DNA from: an uncultured Oscillospiraceae bacterium | GTDB lineage: Bacteria; Bacillota; Clostridia; Oscillospirales; Ruminococcaceae | Assembly (NCBI GenBank): GCA_900547455.1 | Contig: URGV01000031.1 | Span: 1-24,039, forward strand | DNA length: 24,039 nucleotides | Direction: 5' to 3' | In this document: positions 7,267 through 14,228 of the stretch, one piece after another | Layout: every line of letters starts with the position of its first letter | How positions within the stretch are numbered: position 1 is the first letter of the stretch | Notes under the pieces: model-generated | Told to the model about the DNA's origin: nothing | What the model saw: only the letters and a program-made list of their open reading frames with translations | The model's database searches: none | Made by a program: the position numbers and the translations under genes

Positions 7267-7879
7267 GCCTTCTTTCCTTTTCTCTTTTTGCGCGCTTTCT
7301 TTTGAGCAGCCAGAGCGGCAGCACCACCACCGCCACTGAAAAGGCCGCCATCAGCAGCAGCGCGCTTTGATAGTCAACCTTTGCCGCCGCCAGCTGCCAG
7401 GAGCTGCCCGCCGCCGCGCCGATGCCGATCAGCACCGTGTCCCAAACCGCCGTCCCGATGGCAGTCAGCAGCAAAAACGGCAGCATCGGCATCCGGGCGG
7501 TGCCCGCCGGGATGGAGATCAGGCTGCGCACCATCGGCACACACCGGCAGAGCAGCACCGCAATCTTTCCCCGCTTGCAAAACCACCGCTCGGCGTCCTC
7601 AATCTCCTCGGGCTGAAAGCCGAGATGGGAGAGCCTCTCCACCGGCAGGGCCCGGCCCAGGCCGTACAGCACCACCGCCCCCAACAGAGAACCGAGCGTC
7701 GCCGAGAGGATGGCCTGAAAGCGGGTCAGCTCGCTGCAGGTGGTCAAAAATCCCGCGCAGGTCAGCACCACCTCCGAGGGAATGGGCGGGAAGATATTCT
7801 CCGCCGCCATCAACAGCAGGATGATCAAAAATCCCCACTGCCCCGCCGACTGCATGACCTGTACAATCCACTGTTCCAT
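7256..7879 (-). CDS. DedA family membrane protein
   Basis: An integral membrane protein of the DedA (SNARE-associated/VTT) family, 207 residues from ATG 7879. This start has GGGAGGG in front, whereas the longer reading from 7924 lacks a good site. The family signature ENIFPPIPSEVVLTCAGFL is near residues 27-45, and the second re-entrant part has CRCVPMVRSLISIPAG near 110-125. There are about four to five hydrophobic segments and a basic Lys/Arg C-terminus. DedA proteins are implicated in membrane homeostasis, and some members recycle undecaprenyl phosphate or flip phospholipids. The gene is divergent from a PAP2 phosphatase gene, which also acts on lipid phosphates, so a shared lipid-carrier role is plausible but unproven. 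Confidence 0.92.
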   Translation of the reverse strand: MEQWIVQVMQSAGQWGFLIILLLMAAENIFPPIPSEVVLTCAGFLTTCSELTRFQAILSATLGSLLGAVVLYGLGRALPVERLSHLGFQPEEIEDAERWFCKRGKIAVLLCRCVPMVRSLISIPAGTARMPMLPFLLLTAIGTAVWDTVLIGIGAAAGSSWQLAAAKVDYQSALLLMAAFSVAVVVLPLWLLKRKRAKREKERRQKC

Positions 7880-7962
7880 AACGACCCTCCCCGCACCTTC
7901 GCTTTCTTCTGACCTGGTATCCATTCTTCTTCACAACACCTTATGCGATAGGAGTTCCTTTT

Positions 7963-8523
7963 ATGAATCAACAACAGTACCGGGCGCTCACCGGCTGGGC
8001 GCGGCGGAACCCCGCCCGCCAGCAGGTGATGACCGGCCTTTGCCGCTTGCTGCCCTACTCCCTGTTCTTTTTTTACGCCGCCGCTTCCCTGTGCCTCATC
8101 GCCCATTTTGCCCGCACCGGGACGATGAATCTGCTCCAGTTTTCGTTTTGGGCGGTGCCTGCCGCGGGGCTCATTCTGGTCAGCCTGATCCGCAAGGCGC
8201 TCAATCTCCCCCGCCCCAGCGAGCTGTTCGACTTTGACCCACTGCTCTCGCACGAAAACGGCTGCTCCTGCCCCAGCCGCCACACCGCTTCCTCCTTCCT
8301 GATTGCGTGTGCGCTGTTCTGGCTGACCTATCTGGGGCTGTTCCCGCTCCCGCTGTCCATCCTGGCACTGTGCTGCGCTGTCCTCACCGCCATCTCCCGC
8401 GTGGTTGCGGGGGTCCATTTTCCCCGCGACGTGCTGGCGGGGATGCTGTTTGGCATCCTGTTCTCGGCCGTTGGGTACGGGGCGGTTTTCGGGCTTTTTT
8501 CAATGCTGCTGCCTTTGGGCTAA
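7963..8523 (+). CDS. PAP2 family membrane phosphatase
   Basis: A 186-residue integral membrane phosphatase with the three PAP2 signatures in order: K-x6-RP as KALNLPRP (about 78-85), PSRH (about 104-107, the usual PSGH with Arg for Gly), and SRVVAGVHFPRD (about 145-156, catalytic His and supporting Asp). It has about five membrane helices. Family members dephosphorylate undecaprenyl pyrophosphate (BcrC type) or phosphatidate; the short length and Gram-positive host favour a BcrC-like role, which is inference. GGAG lies before the ATG. The gene faces away from dedA and ends in a strong terminator. Confidence 0.9.
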   Translation: MNQQQYRALTGWARRNPARQQVMTGLCRLLPYSLFFFYAAASLCLIAHFARTGTMNLLQFSFWAVPAAGLILVSLIRKALNLPRPSELFDFDPLLSHENGCSCPSRHTASSFLIACALFWLTYLGLFPLPLSILALCCAVLTAISRVVAGVHFPRDVLAGMLFGILFSAVGYGAVFGLFSMLLPLG

Positions 8524-8528
8524 GGGAA

Positions 8529-8566
8529 AGGAGCAGGCCTGTGACAGGCCTGCTCCTGTTCTTTTT
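8529..8566 (+). terminator. Intrinsic terminator of the PAP2 gene
   Basis: A 12-bp perfect stem, AGGAGCAGGCCT (8529-8540) with AGGCCTGCTCCT (8546-8557), is followed by GTTCTTTTT. It may also end the converging minus-strand gene that stops at 8587, although no U-tract exists on that strand. Confidence 0.88.
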
Positions 8567-8586
8567 GATTCTCTCAGCACCATTTT

Positions 8587-9522
8587 TCACAGACTCATAA
8601 ATCCCTGCACCGTACAGACAACCGCTGCCACCATCATTGTCAGGAAGGAAAGGGTAAAGATTGACGCGAACCACAGCGGGATGAGCGACAGCAGCATCTG
8701 TACCGGCGCAAATTTCCCCGGGGAGAGCATATAAACGCCTGTCCTGTTGTCGCGGTAGAGGGTGTGCATTGTGCCCGGCGCATAGTGTCTGGGATTTCGA
8801 GACTGGCGGCAGAGCCAGTACACCGTTCCCTGCAGGGTTTCGCAGCAAAAGAGCGGGTAATCGTCATGGCTCTCGCTGTCCGAATACACGATGCAGCCCA
8901 TGCACTGGGCAGGGACTTCTTCCAGCTGCCCAAGCATCTTCCGCACCAGCCACCCAATCGGCTTTACCAGCGACCGGAGCCCCATCGGCATCAAAAAGAG
9001 AACAGCCACCAGGCTAAACAGGAAAAAGAAATAGGTCACCGCCAAAAAGGTCATGGTGCTGGCGAGATTTTGCTGCTCCATGGTGAAACCGTTTAGCTGT
9101 GCCAGGAAATCCCATCCCTGCGCCGCAACCACCGCACCTACCGTGACAAACACCGCCCCCGAGAGCAGCTGCAGCGTCCACCACGGCCGCACCTCCCGGC
9201 AAAAGATCCACTCATCCGTATCCGGACGGTAGAAAATCTTCAGCCACTCACCGGTGCGGGGCGCGTCCAGCGCCTTGTCAAAGGATTTTTTCACCGTATA
9301 GCTCGTTCCCCTGCAGGCAAAGGCCATCGTAACGGCCGCGCTGCTGTTTTGGCTTTCGATATCCCCCTGCTCATCCCGGACAATCCTGTAGTCTGCCCTG
9401 CTCACCTGGGCGCGGCAGCGGCAGGCACCGATCCAGTAAAGTCTTTTCTTGATGCGGCGCGCCGCGAGGACAAAAAAAGCCACCCCCAGCGCCACCACCG
9501 CCAATCCGATCAAATGAATCAA
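8587..9522 (-). CDS. DUF3592-like membrane protein
   Basis: A 311-residue integral membrane protein beginning with a TTG codon, with a GGGGG site 8 nt upstream. Topology by eye: a helix at 3-22, a soluble segment at 35-110, two helices (about 115-140 and 155-185), a second soluble segment (about 200-265) and a final hydrophobic pair (about 270-305). The first soluble segment has the DUF3592 look: an FACRGTSYTVKKSF strand, then TGEWLKIFYRPDTDEW. The second segment (CCETLQGTVYWLCRQS, then GTMHTLYRDNRTG) looks like a diverged repeat of the first. No function is known for this family. Confidence 0.78.
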   Translation of the reverse strand: MIHLIGLAVVALGVAFFVLAARRIKKRLYWIGACRCRAQVSRADYRIVRDEQGDIESQNSSAAVTMAFACRGTSYTVKKSFDKALDAPRTGEWLKIFYRPDTDEWIFCREVRPWWTLQLLSGAVFVTVGAVVAAQGWDFLAQLNGFTMEQQNLASTMTFLAVTYFFFLFSLVAVLFLMPMGLRSLVKPIGWLVRKMLGQLEEVPAQCMGCIVYSDSESHDDYPLFCCETLQGTVYWLCRQSRNPRHYAPGTMHTLYRDNRTGVYMLSPGKFAPVQMLLSLIPLWFASIFTLSFLTMMVAAVVCTVQGFMSL

Positions 9523-9706
9523 AACCTGCGCCCCCTTTCTTTACCTTTATTCTAACACACCTTTTCCGCATTGGCTACTGCGCCATTTAAAAGGACTGGT
9601 AAAATTCTGGTAAGATCAATCCTCCTTTTGGGTCGCAGATTGATAATTTTTCGTCAAATTATAGTCTATTTGTTTGTTTTTTCACAATGAATTTGTGCAA
9701 AAACAC

Positions 9707-9735
9707 TTGACAACTTGCCCCCGCTCGTATATAAT
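9707..9735 (+). promoter_or_regulatory. Promoter of the FMN riboswitch-ribU transcript
   Basis: Perfect TTGACA (9707-9712) and TATAAT (9730-9735) with the ideal 17-nt spacer. This is the best sigma-A match in the window. The leader runs about 75 nt to the aptamer. The upstream AT-rich stretch (9540-9706) holds only a small ATCAATC/GATTGAT inverted repeat (9615-9644). Confidence 0.9.
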
Positions 9736-9810
9736 GTGGGTGGAAAAAAGATTTGATAAAACGTTTTGCCATTCTTCATTCCAACCGAATATGATAAAAA
9801 AAGAAAGTCT

Positions 9811-9946
9811 GTTTCAGGGCGAGGTGAAATTCCTCACTGGCGGTGATGGGCGGTCAGCCACAGGTCCGCGACCCGGTTTTCCCCAACGGGAACCGGCAGA
9901 CTGGGTGAGAATCCCAGACCAACGGTAAAGTCCGGTATAAAGAAAC
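9811..9946 (+). promoter_or_regulatory. FMN riboswitch (RFN element)
   Basis: All conserved RFN blocks are present in order: CAGGGCGAGGTGAAATTCC, then CTGGCGGTGAT, GGTCCGCGACCCGG, GGCAGACTGGGTGAGAATCC, CCAACGGTAAAGTCCGG and ATAAAGAAAC. P1 is GTTTC (9811-9815) with GAAAC (9942-9946). Binding of FMN should favour the terminator at 9967-9998 and shut off the riboflavin transporter gene downstream, a known arrangement for ribU in Bacillota. Confidence 0.97.
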
Positions 9947-9966
9947 GGCGCGTATTCTGCACGTTC

Positions 9967-9998
9967 TCCTCCTGAAATTTCTTTCGGGAGGATTTTTT
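9967..9998 (+). terminator. Terminator of the FMN riboswitch expression platform
   Basis: TCCTCCTGAAA (9967-9977) pairs with TTTCGGGAGGA (9982-9992) through a 4-nt loop and is followed by TTTTTT. It lies between the aptamer and the ribU start codon. Confidence 0.92.
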
Positions 9999-10076
9999 AT
10001 ACCTTTCCCCAAAACTGACAGACCTTCTCGATCAAACTTTCCGGCTGCTGCCGGCATTGAGAAAGGGATGTATTCT

Positions 10077-10703
10077 ATGACAAACACCAACACACTTCCA
10101 CAAAACAACCAGCTCCCGCGCCTGTCCAGGACCCGGATGGTCACACTGATCGGCGTCTTTGCGGCCATCTCCACCATCCTGATGTACATCGAGCTGCCCA
10201 TTCCCTTCATGCCGCCGTTTTTAAAGATTGACCTGAGCGGCGTGCCGATCCTGATTATGGGCTTCATGTATGGGCCGCTGCCCGCCATCTATGTCACCTG
10301 CATCAAGGACATCATCCACATGTTCTCCAGCCAGACCGGCTGTGTGGGCGAGCTGGCGGACATCATCATCCTCTCCTGCTTTGCGGTTGTCTCCTCGGCG
10401 CTCTACCGCCGCAACCCCACCACCAAGGGCGTTGCGCTTTCGGTTGCCGCAGGCGCTGTCACCATCACCGTTGTCGGTGCGCTGGCAAACTACTTTATGC
10501 TGATTCCATTCTATTCGCAGATCATGCCCCTGCAGGCCATCATCGACGCCTGCCATGCGGTCAACCCGATGATCGACAGCATCATCGCCTACGTCATCTT
10601 CGGCGCGGCGCCCTTTAACCTGATCAAGGGCCTGATCCTCTCCGTCTTCACCCTTCTCCTCTACAAAAAGATGGCCGGCTTCATCCGTTCCCGCGTCGCT
10701 TAA
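10077..10703 (+). CDS. ribU: ECF transporter S component, riboflavin-specific (RibU)
   Basis: The membrane-embedded substrate-binding subunit of an energy-coupling-factor transporter. It should bind riboflavin outside the cell and work with the shared EcfA-EcfA'-EcfT module encoded elsewhere. From ATG 10077 it has 208 residues; AAAGGGA at 10062 fits this start better than the in-frame ATG at 10068. About six hydrophobic segments are visible, with PFMPPFLKIDLSGVPILI near the first third and the PLPAIYVTCIKDIIHM segment after it, as in RibU-type S components. The FMN riboswitch directly upstream supports the substrate assignment strongly. Confidence 0.94.
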   Translation: MTNTNTLPQNNQLPRLSRTRMVTLIGVFAAISTILMYIELPIPFMPPFLKIDLSGVPILIMGFMYGPLPAIYVTCIKDIIHMFSSQTGCVGELADIIILSCFAVVSSALYRRNPTTKGVALSVAAGAVTITVVGALANYFMLIPFYSQIMPLQAIIDACHAVNPMIDSIIAYVIFGAAPFNLIKGLILSVFTLLLYKKMAGFIRSRVA

Positions 10704-10756
10704 CCTACCTTTTCTTTACTAGAAAGAAAAGGTAGGACCAAAAGAAAAGATCATAG
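10704..10756. repeat. Palindromic repeat, copy 1, directly after ribU
   Basis: A perfect 14-bp stem, CCTACCTTTTCTTT (10704-10717) with AAAGAAAAGGTAGG (10723-10736), starts on the base after the ribU stop codon. It is followed by ACCAAAAGAAAAGATCAT. No U-tract follows on the plus strand. A shorter second copy lies about 100 bp downstream. Confidence 0.75.
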
Positions 10757-10810
10757 CTCGAACGGGAGAAAGAATGAAAAATCAGCTCTTATCTCCTTCC
10801 TGGTTTTCCA

Positions 10811-10860
10811 CCTTTTCTTTGCTAAAAAGAAAAGATCATCGCCCAAACAGCAGAAGCTGC
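10811..10860. repeat. Palindromic repeat, copy 2
   Basis: CTTTTCTTT (10812-10820), a GCTAA loop and AAAGAAAAG (10826-10834) are followed by ATCATCGCCCAAAC and a small AGCAG/CTGCT hairpin (10848-10860). Compared with copy 1 it lacks the segment between two AAGAAAAG direct repeats, which fits a slippage deletion. Confidence 0.7.
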
Positions 10861-10879
10861 TAAACATATTTCTTACTGG

Positions 10880-10920
10880 CAAGGGGCCTGTTGGAATCTT
10901 CCAACAGGCCCCTTGCTTTT
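10880..10920 (+). terminator. Terminator in the ribU to ArsC-like convergent gap
   Basis: A 17-bp perfect stem, CAAGGGGCCTGTTGGAA (10880-10896) with TTCCAACAGGCCCCTTG (10899-10915), is followed by CTTTT. The U-tract favours plus-strand termination of the ribU transcript, but the hairpin is also the only one available to the minus-strand gene that ends at 10937. Confidence 0.8.
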
Positions 10921-10936
10921 CTATGACAAATCCAAC

Positions 10937-11290
10937 TTATCCCTTCAGCCGTTCCCATTCTGCCTCTTTAAAGCCGACGAGGACAAAATCGTCGCCGACC
11001 ACCAGCGGGCGTTTGACCAGCATGCCGTTGGTGGCAAGCAAGGCCAGCTGTTCCTCCTCGCTCATGGTGGGCAGCTTGTCCTTGAGCCCCTGCTCCTTAT
11101 AGAGGTTGCCGCTGGTGTTAAAAAACCGCTTAAGCGGCAGGCCGCTTTTGTGGTACCACTCGGTAAGCTCCTGCTGGGTGGGGTTCTGCTCGACGATGTG
11201 GCGGTCCTCAAAAGCCACGCCGTTGTCGCGCAGCCACTGCAGCGCCTTTTTGCAGGTGGAGCATCTGGGATATTCCAGTACCAGAATCAT
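10937..11290 (-). CDS. ArsC/Spx family thioredoxin-fold protein
   Basis: A small cytosolic protein of the ArsC/Spx/YffB superfamily, 117 residues from ATG 11290. A GTG at 11296 would add two residues, but GGAG lies only 4 nt before it and 10 nt before the ATG. A CxxC redox motif (EYPRCSTCKKAL, Cys 10 and 13) is followed by FFNTSGNLYKEQGLKDKLP and by a LATNGMLVKRPLVV block, all diagnostic of the fold. Members are either glutaredoxin-like reductases or the transcriptional adaptor Spx; the length and the GNLYKE segment fit the reductase-like group. The neighbour upstream on the same strand is rubrerythrin, so an oxidative or thiol-stress role is likely. Confidence 0.9.
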   Translation of the reverse strand: MILVLEYPRCSTCKKALQWLRDNGVAFEDRHIVEQNPTQQELTEWYHKSGLPLKRFFNTSGNLYKEQGLKDKLPTMSEEEQLALLATNGMLVKRPLVVGDDFVLVGFKEAEWERLKG

Positions 11291-11325
11291 CTTCACTCAT
11301 CTCCTTTTTCAAAAAGTTCTCTCAG

Positions 11326-11370
11326 AAAAACAAAGGGCAGGAGCCCCGGGGTTTCCGCGGTTCCCGCCCT
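11326..11370 (-). terminator. Terminator of the rubrerythrin gene
   Basis: On the minus strand AGGGC and GGGAA blocks (from 11370) pair with TTCC/TCC and GCCCT counterparts ending at 11334, with internal loops, and are followed by TTTGTTTTT (11333-11325). It lies between rubrerythrin and the ArsC-like gene; partial read-through could still link them. Confidence 0.7.
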
Positions 11371-11382
11371 GAATCGGTACGA

Positions 11383-11931
11383 TTATTTGCCAAAGTATCT
11401 GTTGAGCAGGCCCTGGAAAGCGCAGCCATGGCGAGCCTCGTCCTTTGCCATCTCATGAACGGTGTCGTGGATAGCGTCCAGACCCAGCTGTTTTGCCTTG
11501 GTCGCGATGTCTTTCTTGCCAGCGCAGGCGCCAGCCTCAGCAGCTACGCGCAGCTCCAGATTCTTCTTGGTGGAGTTGGTGACAACCTCACCCAGCAGCT
11601 CTGCAAATTTTGCAGCATGCTCCGCTTCCTCAAAAGCAGCGGTCTTGTAGTACTCTGCAACTTCCGGATAGCCTTCTCTTGCAGCCTGACGGGACATTGC
11701 CAGGTACATGCCGACCTCGGTGCACTCGCCCTGGAAGTTCTGACGCAGACCCTCGAGGATCTCCGGATCAACACCTTCTGCTACACCGATTCTGTGCTCG
11801 TCAGCCCAGGTAACCTCTCCGCTTACCTGCTCCTCAAATTTGGAAGCCGGCGCTTTGCACTGTGGGCAGAATTCCGGTGGAGTCTCTCCTGTATAAACAT
11901 AGCCACAAACTTTGCAAACCCATTTTTTCAT
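11383..11931 (-). CDS. Reverse rubrerythrin (N-terminal rubredoxin domain)
   Basis: A 182-residue cytosolic non-haem di-iron peroxidase. The rubredoxin Fe(SCys)4 domain comes first: CKVCGY (Cys 6 and 9) and FCPQC (Cys 22 and 25). The ferritin-like domain follows, with [10 protein letters not shown], then EEAEHAAKF, then AEAG and DEARHG, which supply the Glu and His ligands of the di-iron site. This order is the reverse of classical rubrerythrin and matches the clostridial reverse rubrerythrins that reduce H2O2 and oxygen with NADH through partner reductases. The ATG has AGGAGG upstream. Its promoter contains a perfect palindrome (12013-12029), suggesting repressor control by redox or metal. 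Confidence 0.95.
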   Translation of the reverse strand: MKKWVCKVCGYVYTGETPPEFCPQCKAPASKFEEQVSGEVTWADEHRIGVAEGVDPEILEGLRQNFQGECTEVGMYLAMSRQAAREGYPEVAEYYKTAAFEEAEHAAKFAELLGEVVTNSTKKNLELRVAAEAGACAGKKDIATKAKQLGLDAIHDTVHEMAKDEARHGCAFQGLLNRYFGK

Positions 11932-12010
11932 GATACGTTTTCCTCCTTACATTTTATTGTCTCATCGGGTTCTCCCAGATGGAGCCCCAATGGATCTTCC
12001 TTCAATAGAA

Positions 12011-12039
12011 ATTATACCACATTGGTATATCTCTTGCAA
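12011..12039 (-). promoter_or_regulatory. Rubrerythrin promoter with overlapping palindromic operator
   Basis: On the minus strand TTGCAA (12039-12034), a 17-nt spacer and TATAAT (12016-12011). A perfect inverted repeat, TATACCA-N3-TGGTATA (12013-12029), fills most of the spacer and overlaps the -10, where a bound repressor would block RNA polymerase. It does not match the classical PerR box (TTATAAT-N-ATTATAA). An ATACC-N5-GGTAT core is reminiscent of Rrf2-family sites, but that link is only inference. Confidence 0.7.
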
Positions 12040-12109
12040 GGGTGTTTTATGAAATATTTGAGAAAAAAATTGGCAGTCTGTGTAAACCCTTTTCATTCCC
12101 TGCCCCGCA

Positions 12110-12139
12110 TGAATATCTTTACCCGAATTTCTCATACTA
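12110..12139 (+). promoter_or_regulatory. Sigma-G-like sporulation promoter
   Basis: TGAATA (12110-12115), a 17-nt spacer and CATACTA (12133-12139) agree with the sigma-G consensus of Bacillota (GMATR, 17-18 nt, CATNMTA). It points at the small gene that starts at 12205, which would place expression in the forespore. Confidence 0.6.
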
Positions 12140-12204
12140 TGAGTGCGGAAAGGTTTTGAACAAAAAAAGCCGCAGATTTTTAGAAAACAAAGGATGGATG
12201 AACG

Positions 12205-12342
12205 ATGGCTAAAAAGAACCAGAAAAACATGCCGAAAAACGCTCCCTCTAATACCACTGTCCAGACCGGTCGAAATGGTAAAAATGAAGCTCAGGAATGC
12301 AAGACCGAGCACCCTGGAAAACCGGACGTCAGAAATTACTAA
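12205..12342 (+). CDS. Small hydrophilic basic protein, candidate forespore protein
   Basis: A 45-codon gene starting MAKKNQKNMPKNAPSNTT and ending KPDVRNY. AAAGGATGG lies about 10 nt before the ATG, a sigma-G-like promoter lies about 65 bp upstream, and a strong hairpin follows. The product is Lys/Asn/Gln-rich with few hydrophobic residues and a single Cys (position 32). It has no signal peptide or membrane segment and is probably disordered. Size, composition and promoter fit the minor small acid-soluble spore proteins or related forespore proteins, but it lacks the alpha/beta-type SASP motif, so the family is not assigned. Confidence 0.65.
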   Translation: MAKKNQKNMPKNAPSNTTVQTGRNGKNEAQECKTEHPGKPDVRNY

Positions 12343-12362
12343 CAAACGATAAACCTCCCAAA

Positions 12363-12400
12363 GGCAAAGGCGGTGATGGACTTTTCCATCACCGCCTTTG
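12363..12400. terminator. Hairpin between the small spore-type gene and mrnC
   Basis: A 16-bp perfect stem, GCAAAGGCGGTGATGG (12363-12378) with CCATCACCGCCTTTGC (12385-12400), lies between converging genes. U-tracts are poor on both sides, so efficiency may be moderate, but the position suits a shared terminator. Confidence 0.75.
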
Positions 12401-12424
12401 CTGTTGCTGCAATTCTCTTTTTAT

Positions 12425-12805
12425 TTATGCTTGCTGCTCCTCCAGCGCCGTCTCGATGGCCAGGAACAGCTCGTTGATGCGCTCCAGCCTGCCCTGCACA
12501 TAGAGGTAGCCAAACAGGCTTTCCAGGCCGGTGGCTCGGCGGTAGTCGCGCACATTTCCGTTTTTGGGGGGCTTGACCGAGTTTAAGTTCCGGCCGCGTT
12601 TGAGCGCCGCCGCCTCCTCCTCGGTGAGCAGCGGCTCGATCACCGCATAGGCCTGACTCTGGTAGGAGGCGCGCACCTGCTCTACTGCCTGCAGGTGCAG
12701 CTCGCTGACCGGGCGGTTTGCCTTGAGCACAATCCGCTCCCGCACCAGCAGCTCATACACCGCATCGCCCAAAAAGGCCAGCGCCTGCGGGCTGTAGAGG
12801 CGCAC
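12425..12805 (-). CDS. mrnC: Mini-ribonuclease III (MrnC)
   Basis: A dimeric RNase III-like nuclease without a double-strand-RNA-binding domain; in B. subtilis it matures the ends of 23S rRNA. The signature ALAFLGDAVYELLVRERI is near the N-terminus, followed by TEEEAAALKRGRNLNS and the second catalytic block ATGLESLFGYLYVQGR with the Glu needed for metal binding. The start is uncertain. GTG 12805 (126 residues) has a weak AAGG in front. A perfect AAAGGAGG overlapping the obgE stop codon (12860) points to an in-frame AUC at 12847, which would give 140 residues. The gene follows obgE directly on the same transcript. Confidence 0.92.
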   Translation of the reverse strand: MRLYSPQALAFLGDAVYELLVRERIVLKANRPVSELHLQAVEQVRASYQSQAYAVIEPLLTEEEAAALKRGRNLNSVKPPKNGNVRDYRRATGLESLFGYLYVQGRLERINELFLAIETALEEQQA

Positions 12806-12859
12806 ATCCGCCTTCTGCCCCGCCTGCTGATTGTTCTGTTCCGTGATGTCCAGCCTCCT

Positions 12860-14134
12860 TTAGCGCAGGTAGTCAAACTCGAAGTTGAGGATGCTGACGG
12901 TATCCCCCTCGTTGATGCCCATCTCCTCCAGCTTGTCGATGATGCCGCTCTGCCGCAGCACACGCTGGAAGTAGCCCAACGACTCCTCGTCCTCGAGGTT
13001 GACCATGCCCAGCACCTTGACAAGCCAGTCCGCCTCGACGACATAGACCCCGTCCTCGTCGACATGGATCTCGAACTTCCACTTGTCCTCACCGCTCTCC
13101 GGCATCACCGAAACGTAGTTGACCTCAAAGCGCTTGATCGGCGGCAGCTCGTCCAGCTTTTGAGAGATGGCATAGACAAGCGGCTCGATTCCCTTGCGGG
13201 TGGCCGCGGAGATGCAGAAGAAGGGATAGCCCTGCTCCTCCACAAACTGCCGGAAGTCTTCGATCTGCTCCTCGGTGGCGATGTCGCTCTTGTTGGCCAC
13301 CACAATCTGGTCGCGCTTGGAAAGCTCTTCGCTGAAATTGGCCAGCTCCCGGTTGATGGTCTTGAAATCCTCCTTCGGGTCGCGGTACTCGCTGCCGGAG
13401 ACGTCCACCACATGCACGATCAGCCGGCATCTCTCCACATGGCGCAAAAACTCGTGCCCGAGGCCTACGCCGTCGCTGGCGCCCTCGATCAGTCCCGGGA
13501 TATCGGCCATGACAAAGGATTTTTCCTCCGCCACCTTCACCACGCCCAGCACCGGGGTCAGGGTGGTGAAGTGGTAGTTTGCGATGACCGGTTTGGCCCC
13601 GCTAACCACCGAGATCAGGGTCGATTTCCCCACATTCGGATAGCCGACCAGGCCCACATCGGCCAGGAGTTTGAGCTCCAGAATCAGCTCAAAGCTCTCA
13701 CCCGGCAGGCCCGGCTTTGCGTAGCGCGGGATCTGGCGGGTTGGGCTTGCAAAGTGGCTGTTGCCCCAGCCACCCTTGCCGCCGTGCGCGATGATCACCG
13801 GCGTCTCGTCGGCGATGTCGGCCATGATCTGGCCGCTCTCGGCGTTTTTGACCACCGTTCCCACCGGCACCTTGATAATCAGGTCCGGCGCGCTCTTGCC
13901 GTAGCAGCGGTTGCCGCTGCCGTTCTGGCCGTTCTGCGCCACAAACTTGCGCTTATACTGGAAATCCACCAGCGTGTTGATGTGCTGGCAGCCCTGCAGC
14001 ACGACGTTGCCGCCCCGGCCGCCGTCGCCGCCGTCCGGTCCGCCCGCCGCCACAAACTTTTCCCGGTGGAAGGACACCGCGCCGTTGCCGCCGGCGCCTG
14101 CCTGTACCCGGATGGTCGCTTTATCGATAAACAT
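12860..14134 (-). CDS. obgE: Obg family GTPase (ObgE/CgtA)
   Basis: A 424-residue GTPase that binds the 50S subunit and links ribosome assembly to (p)ppGpp and growth control. The start at ATG 14134 gives the canonical MFIDKATIRVQAGAGGNG; a longer frame to 14218 adds a non-conserved basic stretch. Domains: the glycine-rich Obg fold (1-158, with GGPDGGDGGRGG), the GTPase domain (G1 GYPNVGKST, G3 DIPGLIEGA, G4 NKSD near residue 283) and a C-terminal OCT domain (about 345-424, EIHVDEDGVYVVEADW). Obg is usually next to rpmA; here an MFS gene lies between them. AGAGG lies about 10 nt upstream of the start, and mrnC follows 12-55 nt downstream depending on its true start. Confidence 0.96.
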   Translation of the reverse strand: MFIDKATIRVQAGAGGNGAVSFHREKFVAAGGPDGGDGGRGGNVVLQGCQHINTLVDFQYKRKFVAQNGQNGSGNRCYGKSAPDLIIKVPVGTVVKNAESGQIMADIADETPVIIAHGGKGGWGNSHFASPTRQIPRYAKPGLPGESFELILELKLLADVGLVGYPNVGKSTLISVVSGAKPVIANYHFTTLTPVLGVVKVAEEKSFVMADIPGLIEGASDGVGLGHEFLRHVERCRLIVHVVDVSGSEYRDPKEDFKTINRELANFSEELSKRDQIVVANKSDIATEEQIEDFRQFVEEQGYPFFCISAATRKGIEPLVYAISQKLDELPPIKRFEVNYVSVMPESGEDKWKFEIHVDEDGVYVVEADWLVKVLGMVNLEDEESLGYFQRVLRQSGIIDKLEEMGINEGDTVSILNFEFDYLR

Positions 14135-14228
14135 GAATCTTCGCCTCTTTTCCCCGCCGTCCATTGTCCTGCCTCCCCGCCGCGCGGCGGATCGCCGGCG
14201 TGGAAGAATCCTATTCAAAAAAATCTAT

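Noticed and set aside
11962..12345. 127-codon minus-strand ORF upstream of rubrerythrin
   Set aside because: It covers the rubrerythrin promoter and the small plus-strand gene. It has no ribosome binding site, and its composition is unlike a folded protein.
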